A stretch of 64,000 bases of DNA from Planococcus shenhongbingii (GTDB taxonomy: Bacteria > Bacillota > Bacilli > Bacillales_A > Planococcaceae). The stretch spans positions 3,348,001 through 3,412,000 of the forward strand of contig NZ_CP129235.1 of the NCBI RefSeq assembly GCF_030413635.1, written 5' to 3'. The position numbers were made by a program, and so were the translations under genes. Of this stretch, positions 15,871-24,854 are shown piece after piece. The notes under the pieces were generated by a model. The model was not told the origin of the DNA. It ran no database searches and worked only from the letters and a program-made list of their open reading frames with translations. How positions within the stretch are numbered: position 1 is the first letter of the stretch; every line of letters starts with the position of its first letter.

Positions 15871-17430
15871 CTACTCTCTCGATACGTTTGCCAAGCTCCA
15901 CTGGCCATTCGGGTCCACTTTTAAGCCTTTAATGGAGTTATCAGTGGCAGAAGTAACTACCCCGTGGTACATCACGATAGCTGCATTGTCATCCAGCATG
16001 AACTGATTGGCTTCGGCCAAGAATTTCTCGCGTTCTTCCGGTACGATCGTTGTGCGGGACGCTTCTACCAATTTATCAAATTCGGGGTTGCTGTACTGAG
16101 CCCGGTTCGAGTTTCCAACGTTGTCTGAATGGAAGTTCGGATAGAACATTTCAGAACCGTCACTCGTTACGTTCGACCAGCTCAGGAACGTCAGGTCATA
16201 TTGGCCGCCGCGTGCTGTATCCAGGAATGTTGCCCATTCCATCATTTCAATCTCTACATTGAATCCGGCTTCAGTCAACTGCGACTGTACAATTTCAGCC
16301 ATCAAAACAAAGTTATCACGGTTAGCTGCAAGCAATTTGATCGGTTCACTGCCAAAACCGTTTTCTTCCACCAATTGTTTCGCCAATTCCGGATCATATG
16401 GAGTTCCTGCATTATCCAGTTCTTCTGTGTAACCGAATACTTTCGGCCCCAGAATGCTGTCGCTTCTGACACCTAAGTCGTTCAATTTTTCAACAAATGC
16501 ATCGCGGTCAACTGCACTTGCTACCGCTTTACGGAAATCCGGATTTTGGTTGCGTTCTCGTGAGTGGTTGAATGTCAAGTAGTAGACTGGTGTTCCCTCC
16601 TGCTTTGTAACCTCTACATTTTCGAGCCCTTCGATACGGGAAATCTGTTCCGGCGGCAGGGCATCAAGGAAATTCACTTCGCCTGTTTGCAGCATTGAAA
16701 TGGCAGTTGAAATTTCAGGAACGACTTTGAATCTTACTTGGTTCAGCGCCACTTCTCCGTTCCAGTAGTCCGCGTTCTTTTCGAGGACGATTTCATCGCC
16801 TTGGTTCCAGCTGACAAATTTGAATGGTCCTGTTCCTACAGGATTTTGCATTAAATCTTGTTTTTGGTCTGCTGTCGGGCTGATGATGGCGGCATTGGAA
16901 TGCGACAAGGCAGCAAGCAATGGACCATATGGATATTTTGTTTTAATTTCCACAGTAGTGTCGTCAATTACATTTACTGTTTCCACCGGTTCTAAAAGAG
17001 AAGCCCGCGGTGCTGCTGTTGCAGGATCACGCAATTTATCAAATGAATATTTAACAGCTTCCGCGTTAAAGTCTGTACCGTCCTGGAACTTGATTCCTTC
17101 TTTTAACTTGATCACCCAAGTCAAATCATCCGGGTTTTCGTAGGATTCTGCCAGTTTCGGTTCCAATTCCATGGTTTCCGGGTTTCTTTCAAATAAGTTT
17201 TCATAGATTTGAGTCATAACGTTCGAAGATACTGAGTCATTCGTCATCGTCGGAGAAAGCCCAACGGCATCTGAAGTAGAGGCGTAAACAACTTCCTGTT
17301 CTGCATCTGAAGCAGGTTCACCACCGCCTGTCCCTCCGCTTTCCGTCCCTTCAGGAATTGTGCTTCCTGAACAAGCACTTAAAATTAACATACCGATTAA
17401 CATCACTAAAAATAGCCATTGTTTCTTCAT
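15871..17430 (-). CDS. Peptide ABC transporter substrate-binding lipoprotein (family 5)
   Basis: A 519-residue lipoprotein with signal peptide and lipobox LILSAC (Cys about 20), then a Gly/Ser/Glu linker. It belongs to the family 5 extracellular binding proteins (PNPVGTGPFKFVSWNQGDEIVLEKN, DFRKAVASAVDRDAFVEKL). The GIKFQDGTDFNAEAVK segment closely resembles what I recall of the glutathione-binding protein GsiB, which fits the downstream gamma-glutamyltranspeptidase. Ligand identity is an inference; nickel or dipeptides are alternatives. It is unusual in lying between the permease and ATPase genes. GGGGG precedes the ATG. Confidence 0.88.
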   Translation of the reverse strand: MKKQWLFLVMLIGMLILSACSGSTIPEGTESGGTGGGEPASDAEQEVVYASTSDAVGLSPTMTNDSVSSNVMTQIYENLFERNPETMELEPKLAESYENPDDLTWVIKLKEGIKFQDGTDFNAEAVKYSFDKLRDPATAAPRASLLEPVETVNVIDDTTVEIKTKYPYGPLLAALSHSNAAIISPTADQKQDLMQNPVGTGPFKFVSWNQGDEIVLEKNADYWNGEVALNQVRFKVVPEISTAISMLQTGEVNFLDALPPEQISRIEGLENVEVTKQEGTPVYYLTFNHSRERNQNPDFRKAVASAVDRDAFVEKLNDLGVRSDSILGPKVFGYTEELDNAGTPYDPELAKQLVEENGFGSEPIKLLAANRDNFVLMAEIVQSQLTEAGFNVEIEMMEWATFLDTARGGQYDLTFLSWSNVTSDGSEMFYPNFHSDNVGNSNRAQYSNPEFDKLVEASRTTIVPEEREKFLAEANQFMLDDNAAIVMYHGVVTSATDNSIKGLKVDPNGQWSLANVSRE

Positions 17431-17448
17431 TTATATTCCCCCAATGTT

Positions 17449-18336
17449 TTATTGTTCAACATCCATATTAGGATCAAGGGCATCCCTTAAACCGTCGCCG
17501 AGCACATTAAAAGCAAAAACCGTCAACATAATGGCAATCCCCGGGACAATCGTCAAATGCGGCGAAGTCCACATAAAATCCTGGCCCTGTGAAATCATCG
17601 CCCCCCATTCAGGAGTAGGAGGCTGGGCGCCAAGGCCCAAATAGCTTAATGACGCTGTGGAAAGAATAGCTGTCGCCATCCGCATCGTGGCAAAAACGAT
17701 GATCGGCGCTGTAACATTCGGCAGAATGTGCTTTACCATGATCCGTAAATCCGAAGCTCCCATGGAACGCATTGCCATAATGTATTCTTTTTCTTTAATC
17801 GACAGCACCGACCCCCGGACAATCCGGGCACATGTCGGAATTGACCAAATACTGATTGCAATTGCAACGTTTACTAAACTAGTGCCTAGAATAGCGATAA
17901 TCAGCATCGCCAGCAAAATGCCAGGGAATGAAAACAGCAAGTCAACAAAGCGCATGATGACGGCATCCAATTTCCGGTAGTATCCTGCCAGCATGCCTAG
18001 TATGACTCCACCGAACAGTCCAAGTGAAACAGCCACTGCACCTACAACCAGCGAAATGCGGGCACCATAGACAATCCGGCTCCAAACATCCCGTCCATAA
18101 TTGTCCGTTCCGAGCCAATGTCCTGCGCTGAACATCGGCAATTCGCTGCTGCCCAAATTCTGCCGGATAGGATCATGCACGGTGATGACCGGTGCAAAAA
18201 TGGCCATCAATACTTGGAGGAGTACGACGATTAAACCGACTACAGCCATCTTGTTTCTAAACAGGCGCCTGAATGTCGTCTGCCAGAAGTTTTCCTTTTT
18301 CTTTGGTTTTAACTTTACCGATTCAGCCGTTGTCAT
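17449..18336 (-). CDS. Peptide ABC transporter permease (DppC/OppC type)
   Basis: A 295-residue permease with an N-terminal OppC-type extension, one leading membrane helix, then a five-helix transport domain. The EAA coupling loop is clear: REYIMAMRSMGASDLRIMVKHILPNVTAPIIV-like residues about 195-225. Also visible are GTDNYGRDVWSRIVYGARISL and the C-terminal GDGLRDALDPNM. AAGGGGGG lies before the ATG. It forms the channel together with the DppB-type subunit. Confidence 0.9.
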   Translation of the reverse strand: MTTAESVKLKPKKKENFWQTTFRRLFRNKMAVVGLIVVLLQVLMAIFAPVITVHDPIRQNLGSSELPMFSAGHWLGTDNYGRDVWSRIVYGARISLVVGAVAVSLGLFGGVILGMLAGYYRKLDAVIMRFVDLLFSFPGILLAMLIIAILGTSLVNVAIAISIWSIPTCARIVRGSVLSIKEKEYIMAMRSMGASDLRIMVKHILPNVTAPIIVFATMRMATAILSTASLSYLGLGAQPPTPEWGAMISQGQDFMWTSPHLTIVPGIAIMLTVFAFNVLGDGLRDALDPNMDVEQ

Positions 18337-18350
18337 AGCATTCCCCCCTT

Positions 18351-19292
18351 TTAGTCATATTTGATGCGAGGATCGATATAGGTATAGATAATGTCGACAA
18401 TCAGATTAACAAGAACGAACAACGTGGCGACCAGCAAAACCGACCCTTGCACCATCGGAAAATCCCGTGCCGCAATTGCATCGATCATCAAGCGGCCAAC
18501 CCCGTTTATCGCAAATACTTTTTCTGTAATGATGGTTCCGCCTAGCAGGAAGCCGAAATTCAAACCAATGACTGTAATGATCGGGATCATTGCATTTTTC
18601 AATGTATGGATCCAGATGACATCTCTTTCTTTTACGCCTTTGGCTCGCGCTGTTCGGACATAGTCTGCCCGGATCACTTCAAGCATGGAAGACCGCGTCA
18701 TACGGGCGATCATCGCAGCAGAACCGGTTCCCAAAGTGATAGCCGGCAAAATCAATTCCTTGATGCCGTCCAGTGTATAGAATGGATTTGACATCCCGCC
18801 GACTGGCAGCCATTGCAAGTTGACTGAGAAAACGAGAATCAGCAATGCCCCCAGCCAGAAGTTCGGAATTGAAATTCCTGCAAGGGCGAATGTAGTAGCA
18901 GATACATCCAATAGAGAATTTTGTTTCAATGCCGATATAAGACCTGTAATGATTCCAATAATCACCGCCACGATCATACTGGCGATGGCCAGCTTCAGCG
19001 TATTCGGGAAACGGACCGCGATAGCGTCCGCTACCGGCTGAGCCGTCTGATAAGAATAGCCAAAGTCGCCTTGCACCGCATTGGCCAAATAATTGGCATA
19101 TTGCACAAGAAACGGCCGGTCCAAGCCGAGATTGGATTCAATCGCTGCAATATCCTCAGCGGTTGCAGTCGGCCCCCCGATGATTGATGCCGGATCTCCA
19201 GGAGCAATATACATGGAAGAAAATACGAGGAAAGATATTCCCAAAAGCAAGAACACTAATTGCAATGCACGACGAATAATTAAAGCAACCAA
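18351..19292 (-). CDS. Peptide ABC transporter permease (DppB/OppB type)
   Basis: A 313-residue permease with about six membrane spans. It has the OppB N-terminus (LIIRRALQLVFLLLGISFLVFSSMYIAPGDP), and the EAA loop DYVRTARAKGVKERDVIWIHTLKNAMIPIITVIG. It starts with TTG at 19292, eight bases after GGGGAGGTG; no ATG alternative fits. It is the first gene of the importer-ggt-chromate operon. The 293-base AT-rich gap upstream (19293-19585) must hold the operon promoter, but no convincing specific operator was recognised there. Confidence 0.9.
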   Translation of the reverse strand: MVALIIRRALQLVFLLLGISFLVFSSMYIAPGDPASIIGGPTATAEDIAAIESNLGLDRPFLVQYANYLANAVQGDFGYSYQTAQPVADAIAVRFPNTLKLAIASMIVAVIIGIITGLISALKQNSLLDVSATTFALAGISIPNFWLGALLILVFSVNLQWLPVGGMSNPFYTLDGIKELILPAITLGTGSAAMIARMTRSSMLEVIRADYVRTARAKGVKERDVIWIHTLKNAMIPIITVIGLNFGFLLGGTIITEKVFAINGVGRLMIDAIAARDFPMVQGSVLLVATLFVLVNLIVDIIYTYIDPRIKYD

Positions 19293-19550
19293 CTCTACAC
19301 CTCCCCTTACATTTGTTAAAAATAAATCGATATCCTCTTAACAAACGAAGTATTTTAATTAATCTGATTATAATTTAAGTAAAAATAAAAATCTATAAGA
19401 ATTTTCAAAAAGTACTATTTACTCAGTTTCAATTAACAGAAATACTTAAATAATCTCGCCAGACTTTCTTTTTGTCCATCTTATTCTTGTTTCTAACTCT
19501 TTTTGTTTATTTTCGCTAGGTTTTTATAATGAAAAATTCAAACAAAAAGA

Positions 19551-19587
19551 AAAAGCCAACAGCAAAATAGATTTGCTGTTGGCTTTT
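19551..19587 (-). terminator. Terminator of the Lrp-type regulator gene
   Basis: A 16-bp perfect stem (19551-19566 with 19572-19587) just past the regulator stop, separating it from the importer operon. Confidence 0.85.
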
Positions 19588-20035
19588 ATAGTTTTAAACC
19601 ATTTCTGCTTTTGAAGCGACGCAGTAGAATATGGCTTTCTACACGGGTGATGCCATCAAGTGCGTACAACTCTTCATTGATAAATTTCTCCAACCCCTGA
19701 AAGTCATCTACTAAAACATGCATATGGAGAGTGGACGGACCAGTCATTTGATAACAGCTGGCTACGTTTGGATTGTCTGCCAAGGCCTGAGCCACTTCGA
19801 CAAGTGAAGAAGGTTCGCAATCGACTTCGAAAAATCCCGATACTTGCTTCCCAACTTTTTCACTGTTGATCACCACCGTGAACTTTTCAATAATTCCGGC
19901 CTCTGTCAATTGGTGGACCCGTTCTCGAACCGCTACACGCGAAAGGTTTAACTCTTTTCCGATATCTACATAAGAACTGCGGCCGTTCACCGTCAACAAT
20001 TCTAAAATCTTCTTATCGATTTCATCTATTTTCAT
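19586..20035 (-). CDS. Lrp/AsnC-family transcriptional regulator (YwrC-like)
   Basis: A 149-residue regulator with an N-terminal winged helix (IDKKILELLTVNGRSSYVDIGKELNLSRVAVRERVHQLTEAGII) and a C-terminal RAM ligand-binding domain (VASCYQMTGPSTLHMHVLVDD). Lrp-type proteins form octamers and sense amino acids. In B. subtilis ywrC (Lrp) lies beside ywrD (GGT) and ywrA/ywrB (chromate transporters), and the same set occurs here with a peptide importer added. It is therefore the likely regulator of the downstream operon. GAGGTG precedes the ATG. Confidence 0.88.
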   Translation of the reverse strand: MKIDEIDKKILELLTVNGRSSYVDIGKELNLSRVAVRERVHQLTEAGIIEKFTVVINSEKVGKQVSGFFEVDCEPSSLVEVAQALADNPNVASCYQMTGPSTLHMHVLVDDFQGLEKFINEELYALDGITRVESHILLRRFKSRNGLKL

Positions 20036-20141
20036 AAAGTCACCTCAGTACTATAAGTTTGAAGATGATTATACGACATTTGATTACGTTTTGGAATACA
20101 TAAATTATTTTTGGTTCCCTTTAGAAAGAAAATAGAACTTT

Positions 20142-20588
20142 TTACTTCCTCTTTAGAAAGCGGCTGCAAAAAACTCCAGGCGCGACTTCAAAGCAATCCT
20201 GCTCAACAAAACCATGCGATTCGTATAATTTTTTAGCCGGTTCATTGGCAGTCCCAGTGCTTACGATAAAGTCATGGCCCTTATATTGCTCCAATAAGTA
20301 AGTCAGCAGTCTTCTGCCGATGCCTTGGCGAAAGTAAAAAGGTGCAACTACTAATCTATGTATATCGATTGTACAGTCTTCTTTTTTATAAGAAATAAAT
20401 CCCTTTAATTCTCCTTCCAAAAAGCCCATAAAAATTTCTTGGCTGTCTTGGATTTCTTCAACCGTTTCATGCAGTTGAGGGATTCCTTCAAACCCCATCA
20501 ATGCCGCTTCAACTTTATATGCCGGTTGCTGAATTTTTTGAATGGCTTGCGCTGCTTTTTCCAAGTGATGATCTAGCCGTACAATCAT
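20142..20588 (-). CDS. GNAT-family N-acetyltransferase
   Basis: A 148-residue acetyltransferase with the acetyl-CoA binding loop FYFRQGIGRRLLTYLLEQ (motif A) and NEPAKKLYESHGF (motif B). It transfers an acetyl group to an unknown amine. GAGGAG lies before the ATG at 20588. It is followed by no close same-strand gene, and the substrate cannot be predicted from the context. Confidence 0.85.
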   Translation of the reverse strand: MIVRLDHHLEKAAQAIQKIQQPAYKVEAALMGFEGIPQLHETVEEIQDSQEIFMGFLEGELKGFISYKKEDCTIDIHRLVVAPFYFRQGIGRRLLTYLLEQYKGHDFIVSTGTANEPAKKLYESHGFVEQDCFEVAPGVFCSRFLKRK

Positions 20589-20694
20589 AAAGAACGCTCC
20601 TCACTGATTTAGCTTCTATGTATAAATGAATAAAGTATTCATCCTGTATAAAGAAAAACACTAAGCTTCCTATGTGAATCGGGCAGTTCTAAAG

Positions 20695-21546
20695 TCAGCC
20701 GAATTTTCCGCCCCAAAAATCCTGGTATGCCTCATCGAGTTCTTCTGGTATGTTCATCACAAATGGTCCTCGGTGCGCAATCGGTTCTTGCAGCGGCTGG
20801 CCGCTCAAAATAAGCAAAACCGTACGGTCGCTGAGGGACTTCAGCATCAAATCTTCTCCTGCATTTTCAAAGAGAATAAAGTTGCCGGATGCCACAGCGG
20901 TTTCGCCATTCACTTCAACCGCCCCCTTTACTACGAAAACACCGGTATTAAAATGCGCTGGAAATGTTAATTCCGCCTCGCCGTCCATTTCCAGTCGGAC
21001 ATCCAAAAGATGAATCGGCGTAAAGGAAGTTGCAGGGCCGGTTACTCCTGAATAATTTCCCGCAATGATCCGAACTTCCCCATCCCGGACAGGAACAGAC
21101 TTTATTGTTTCCCGGGTCAACGGCTGGTACTTCGGCTCTGTCATTTTATGTGCTCTGGGAAGCAGCACCCATAGTTGAATCATTTCAGATAAGCCGCCTT
21201 CAGGAAGCTCTGGAAATTCAGTATGCTGAATCCCTGCACCCGCTGTCATCCATTGAGCTTCATCTTTATGGATTGTTCCTCCATTGCCTTTCGTATCATA
21301 ATGCGTGATTGCTCCTTCATAGACAACCGTCACCGTCTCTAATCCTCGGTGTGGATGAAGCCCGTCGACTCTTCCTTCCCCTGAAATCGGGGAGAATCTT
21401 TTCAACGGTCCATGGTCCAGCATAAAGAACGGGCTCATGCGCTGATGATCTGATAAAATCGGCAGATAGTTTTTCACTTCCATGTCGATTACTTTAAACG
21501 GTTCAGAACCGCTTAATATTGCTTCTATCCGTTTTACTCCAGCCAT
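20695..21546 (-). CDS. Pirin-family protein (cupin)
   Basis: A 283-residue bicupin. The metal site of the N-terminal cupin is visible in HPHRGLETVTVVYEG..HYDTKGN and MTAGAGIQHTEFPE, as in YhhW/YhaK-type pirins, some of which have quercetinase activity. The real substrate is unknown. The start at 21546 (MAGVKRIEA) follows AAGGAG by eleven bases. It is 33 bases downstream of the patatin gene, so the two may be co-transcribed. Confidence 0.88.
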   Translation of the reverse strand: MAGVKRIEAILSGSEPFKVIDMEVKNYLPILSDHQRMSPFFMLDHGPLKRFSPISGEGRVDGLHPHRGLETVTVVYEGAITHYDTKGNGGTIHKDEAQWMTAGAGIQHTEFPELPEGGLSEMIQLWVLLPRAHKMTEPKYQPLTRETIKSVPVRDGEVRIIAGNYSGVTGPATSFTPIHLLDVRLEMDGEAELTFPAHFNTGVFVVKGAVEVNGETAVASGNFILFENAGEDLMLKSLSDRTVLLILSGQPLQEPIAHRGPFVMNIPEELDEAYQDFWGGKFG

Positions 21547-21579
21547 TTCTATGCCACTCCTTATTTTTCCTGGCAACCG

Positions 21580-22428
21580 TTAAAGCGAGATGAACTTTTT
21601 GATTGCCAGCATTTTTTCTTCTGCATCATGGTAGCCCTGGTTATACAATTCCGTTAACTTTTCAGTATCACGTTCCATCCCGTTCATTTTAAAAAATCTG
21701 GAAGGTTGAATGACAAGCACTTTCCCTTCAACTTCCAGTTCTTCGATAAACTCCACCGTTTCGTTATACCTTAAATACCAGCTTTCCATGCTTTTCACGA
21801 TGCCAGGAAATTGGCGATAAAAAGCCGGCATCAATTTGGCAAAAGAATTTCTCTTTTTCCGGTATCCTTTTTCTTTGGTCAAGACGATTATAGGCTTTGT
21901 TACACCATCTTCGAGAGCTTTACGGATTGGAATAGGGTCAGCCACTCCGCCGTCCATCAGGAGTCTGCCTTTGAATTCAACCGGCTTCGCCATAAAAGGC
22001 AGTGAACTGGAGGCCCGGACGAGGGACAAGACATCCTTGGCATGCTGGCGTTTTTCAAAATAGACCGCTTCCCCAGTCAGGCAATCCGTGGTCCCTATAA
22101 CAAATTCTTCAGTTGCATTATGGAAACTGTCATAATCGAAAGGCACCAGCCGATTCGGAATGTCATCAAAAATCAAATTCATCCCGAACAGTTCTCTTTT
22201 CAACAATAAATTCTTTACAGAAATATAATCCGGATGATGCACAGAGCCGATGGTCACTTTATGATTGCGCCCCGTCTGCCGCGACACATAAGAAGAAGCA
22301 TTGCAGGCACCGGCCGAAACCCCAATAATATAATCCACAAAAATCTCTTCTTCCAAGAATTTCTCGAGGACACCTCCAGTGTACACCCCCCGCATGCCTC
22401 CGCCTTCTAATATCAGACCGCTTTTCAT
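21580..22428 (-). CDS. Patatin-like phospholipase (YjjU/RssA group)
   Basis: A 282-residue serine acylhydrolase with a Ser-Asp dyad: oxyanion loop GGGMRG (9-14), nucleophile GVSAG (S38) and DGG (MDGGVADPIP). The long C-terminal helical part is normal for this group. It probably hydrolyses membrane or neutral lipids; the substrate is unknown. The start at 22428 has GAGGGGG eight bases upstream and begins exactly at the family N-terminus MKSGLILEGGGMRG. Confidence 0.88.
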   Translation of the reverse strand: MKSGLILEGGGMRGVYTGGVLEKFLEEEIFVDYIIGVSAGACNASSYVSRQTGRNHKVTIGSVHHPDYISVKNLLLKRELFGMNLIFDDIPNRLVPFDYDSFHNATEEFVIGTTDCLTGEAVYFEKRQHAKDVLSLVRASSSLPFMAKPVEFKGRLLMDGGVADPIPIRKALEDGVTKPIIVLTKEKGYRKKRNSFAKLMPAFYRQFPGIVKSMESWYLRYNETVEFIEELEVEGKVLVIQPSRFFKMNGMERDTEKLTELYNQGYHDAEEKMLAIKKFISL

Positions 22429-22540
22429 TCGAAATCCCCCTCTTTTATAAGCACAGTGCCCATTTGGGTTTTTCAAAAGCCGGTATTTGTCTTCATTGTC
22501 TTTTTCTATAAATTCTCCTTGCGAATAAAGAAGGCAAGAA

Positions 22541-22568
22541 AAGCTGGCCGGATCATTTCCGCCAGCTT
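22541..22568 (-). terminator. Possible terminator of the SRAP gene
   Basis: An 8-bp stem (22541-22548 with 22561-22568) followed on the minus strand by a weak U run (TTTTCTTG), just beyond the stop of the SRAP gene. Confidence 0.45.
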
Positions 22569-22572
22569 CCCG

Positions 22573-23250
22573 TCAGCCTACTTTCCGGATCAATTCGGGC
22601 CCATTGTTTTTTGGAGAGTTGACTGCATCCGAAACTTCGTATGCTTCTAATTGTGCGGAATCAAATGGCTTCAATAGATTTCCAAGCACTTCTTCATCTT
22701 GCACTTTCGGATCAAGCCAAACTTTTTCCGCTTCTTTCGATAAAATCACCGGCATTCGGTCATGAATAGAACCCATTAACTCATTTGCTTTAGTTGTCAA
22801 AATGGAACAAGTATTGACTGTCTTGCCTTCGGGCGACTTCCAGGATTCCCATAATGCCGCGAAAGCGAAAGGCTCACCCGATTTCAATTTGATGCGCATC
22901 GGTGTTTTTCCGTCATCGGTCCGTTTCCATTCATAAAAAGAATCAGCTACAACGAGACAGCGCTTTTTCTTGAAGGCATTCCGGAAACTTGGCTTTTCAG
23001 CCGCTGTTTCCGCGCGTGCATTGATCATTTTGTAGCCGATTTTCTCATCTTTTGCCCATGGCGGAACAAGTCCCCATTTCAAAAATCCTAAACGGTTCTT
23101 GGTTCCGTCATTGACTACTGCCACCACTTGCTGGGAAGGGGCGATATTATAGCTCTCCGAATATTCTTCTTCTCCAAACGTCACTTCATCAATGTCAAAG
23201 CGTTCCAGTATCGCACTGTAATCTGCATACAATGAGTATCTTCCACACAT
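22573..23250 (-). CDS. SRAP-family abasic-site processing protein (YedK/HMCES-like)
   Basis: A 225-residue protein that forms a thiazolidine crosslink with abasic sites in single-stranded DNA through its N-terminal cysteine. The start must be the ATG at 23250, giving MCGRYSL with the catalytic Cys at position 2. Other family residues are ESYNIAPSQQVVAV, MINARAETAAEKPSFRNAFKKKRCLVVADSFYEWKR (Glu of FYEW) and SIHDRMPVIL. An ATG one codon upstream would spoil the Cys2 position. It is not near SOS genes and no LexA box is seen. Confidence 0.92.
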   Translation of the reverse strand: MCGRYSLYADYSAILERFDIDEVTFGEEEYSESYNIAPSQQVVAVVNDGTKNRLGFLKWGLVPPWAKDEKIGYKMINARAETAAEKPSFRNAFKKKRCLVVADSFYEWKRTDDGKTPMRIKLKSGEPFAFAALWESWKSPEGKTVNTCSILTTKANELMGSIHDRMPVILSKEAEKVWLDPKVQDEEVLGNLLKPFDSAQLEAYEVSDAVNSPKNNGPELIRKVG

Positions 23251-23319
23251 CATGACCATCCTTTCCGAAGCTGGCTTGTTATTATCTTTAATATAGCAGA
23301 ACCTTTCCCGCAATGCCGA

Positions 23320-24012
23320 TTATTTGCTGAGCGCTTGTTCTACGGCTGCTTGCGCATGGATAGCGGTGGTATCAAACAAAGGAATAGCTGCATGCTTTTC
23401 TTGAATCAGCAAGCCGATTTCCGTGCAGCCAAGCACAATTCCTTCTGCCCCTTTGCTTGCCAATTTCTGAATCGTTTCCTGAAAAAATTCCCTCGATGAC
23501 GGTACCGCTTTACCCATGCACAATTCCTCGAAAATAATGCGGTTAATTTCTTCCCGTTCCTTTTCTTCCGGAATCAACACTTCCACTCCATTTGAAGTAA
23601 GGCGGGATTTATAGAAATCCATTTCCATCGTGTATGTTGTGCCGAGCAAGCCCACTTTTCGAATTTGCCTGTCGTGTATCCTTCGGGCAGTCGCCTCTCC
23701 GATATGCAGTACCGGAATCGAGATATTCTCTTCAATGTCGCTTATTACTTTATGCATTGTATTGGTGCAGATGACAATAAAATCAGCTCCCGCTTTTTCA
23801 AGCGCCGCTGCTGCTTGGCCCAGTAAATTCCCGGCTTTCTCCCAATCCCCGGTTGCCTGCCAGCGCTCCACTTCTTCAAAATCCACACTGAAAAGGATGG
23901 ATTTCGCTGAATGTAGGCCGCCTAAGCGGTTTCTCACTTCTTCGTTTATCAGCCGGTAGTATTCAGCCGAAGATTCCCAGCTCATGCCACCGATCATTCC
24001 GATTGTTTTCAT
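23320..24012 (-). CDS. Aspartate/glutamate racemase family (broad-range amino acid racemase, RacX/YgeA-like)
   Basis: A 230-residue cofactor-independent racemase. The two catalytic segments are C82 in VICTNTMHK and C196 in LGCTEIGLL; MIGGMSWESSAEYYRLINEEV is the typical N-terminus of the YgeA/RacX group. It would produce D-amino acids for the cell wall or for signalling. The start at 24012 has GGAAGGAA eight bases upstream. It precedes the SRAP gene by about 70 bases on the same strand with no evident functional link. Confidence 0.88.
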   Translation of the reverse strand: MKTIGMIGGMSWESSAEYYRLINEEVRNRLGGLHSAKSILFSVDFEEVERWQATGDWEKAGNLLGQAAAALEKAGADFIVICTNTMHKVISDIEENISIPVLHIGEATARRIHDRQIRKVGLLGTTYTMEMDFYKSRLTSNGVEVLIPEEKEREEINRIIFEELCMGKAVPSSREFFQETIQKLASKGAEGIVLGCTEIGLLIQEKHAAIPLFDTTAIHAQAAVEQALSK

Positions 24013-24301
24013 GGAGTTCCTTCCTTTCCTGTATTTCGTTTTCCAAACAATAGCTAGCACTTCTCACCACTATTCCCGTTTTGTTCATCTTTAAAGACTC
24101 TCAGCCTATGTCCGCTTTTACTTAGTGAGGAATGAAGATCTTCTATTGATTGAGTTTCTCTTTATTGCCATCTCCTCTCCAAAGCTTTTGTCCGATATAA
24201 GTTTTTTAGAGGACACGAAAATGCAACAGCTCATCTTAGCCCCTTTATTGTCGGAAGAGTGTTATAATAAAAGTATAATATGTTTCATTAGGAGGAATTA
24301 C

Positions 24302-24733
24302 ATGGCTACGGCGCGAGAAATGAGTCTGGTTAACAAGGATTTTCTGGTTGAAGAATTAGGGCTGAAACAACAGGGCAATTCTACGGTCTTTACAAACGAG
24401 GATTGTTTTGTGCTGTCCCCATCGGTTCAGCGTTATGAGAAGGGGTTCGATATCAGCGAGTTCAATTTGGCGAAATTTGATCCGGAACGTCAGCAAGGCT
24501 TTTTGATCGTACGGTATATGGACACCTTTTTAATGGCTAAGCTGGAAAGTTTTCAAAAAAAGATGATGCCGCCTGAACTGCAAATCAAGAAGAAAAATAC
24601 CAAACCGCATTGGAAGTTTACCGTCGCGGAAAACCCTGCATACCATCTGGTAAACACTCAGAACAAAGAACTTCGTTACCGTCTACAAGAACCTTCAAAA
24701 AAACAAATCATTGCTTTCTTTAAAAAAATATAA
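24302..24733 (+). CDS. Uncharacterised protein, 143 residues
   Basis: The ATG at 24302 follows AGGAGG by seven bases, and TATAAT-like boxes lie at 24263-24268 and 24274-24279, so the gene is almost certainly expressed. The protein is basic and soluble, with no signal peptide or membrane helix. It has a hydrophobic core strand (QQGFLIVRYMDTFLMAKLESFQKKMM) and a basic C-terminus. I do not recognise its family. It is monocistronic, with a strong terminator. Confidence 0.75.
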   Translation: MATAREMSLVNKDFLVEELGLKQQGNSTVFTNEDCFVLSPSVQRYEKGFDISEFNLAKFDPERQQGFLIVRYMDTFLMAKLESFQKKMMPPELQIKKKNTKPHWKFTVAENPAYHLVNTQNKELRYRLQEPSKKQIIAFFKKI

Positions 24734-24739
24734 ACGGCT

Positions 24740-24769
24740 CCCGCAATGATTCTAATTGCGGGATTTTTT
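24740..24769 (+). terminator. Terminator of the 143-residue protein gene
   Basis: CCCGCAAT (24740-24747) pairs with ATTGCGGG (24755-24762) and is followed by a T run. Confidence 0.85.
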
Positions 24770-24854
24770 AATGCGGATAATTGCTTTGTTAACCTCCGGA
24801 ATTTTCTGTTTAATGGTAATATGAACGTATTGCTAAACGAACGGAAGTGGTTTT

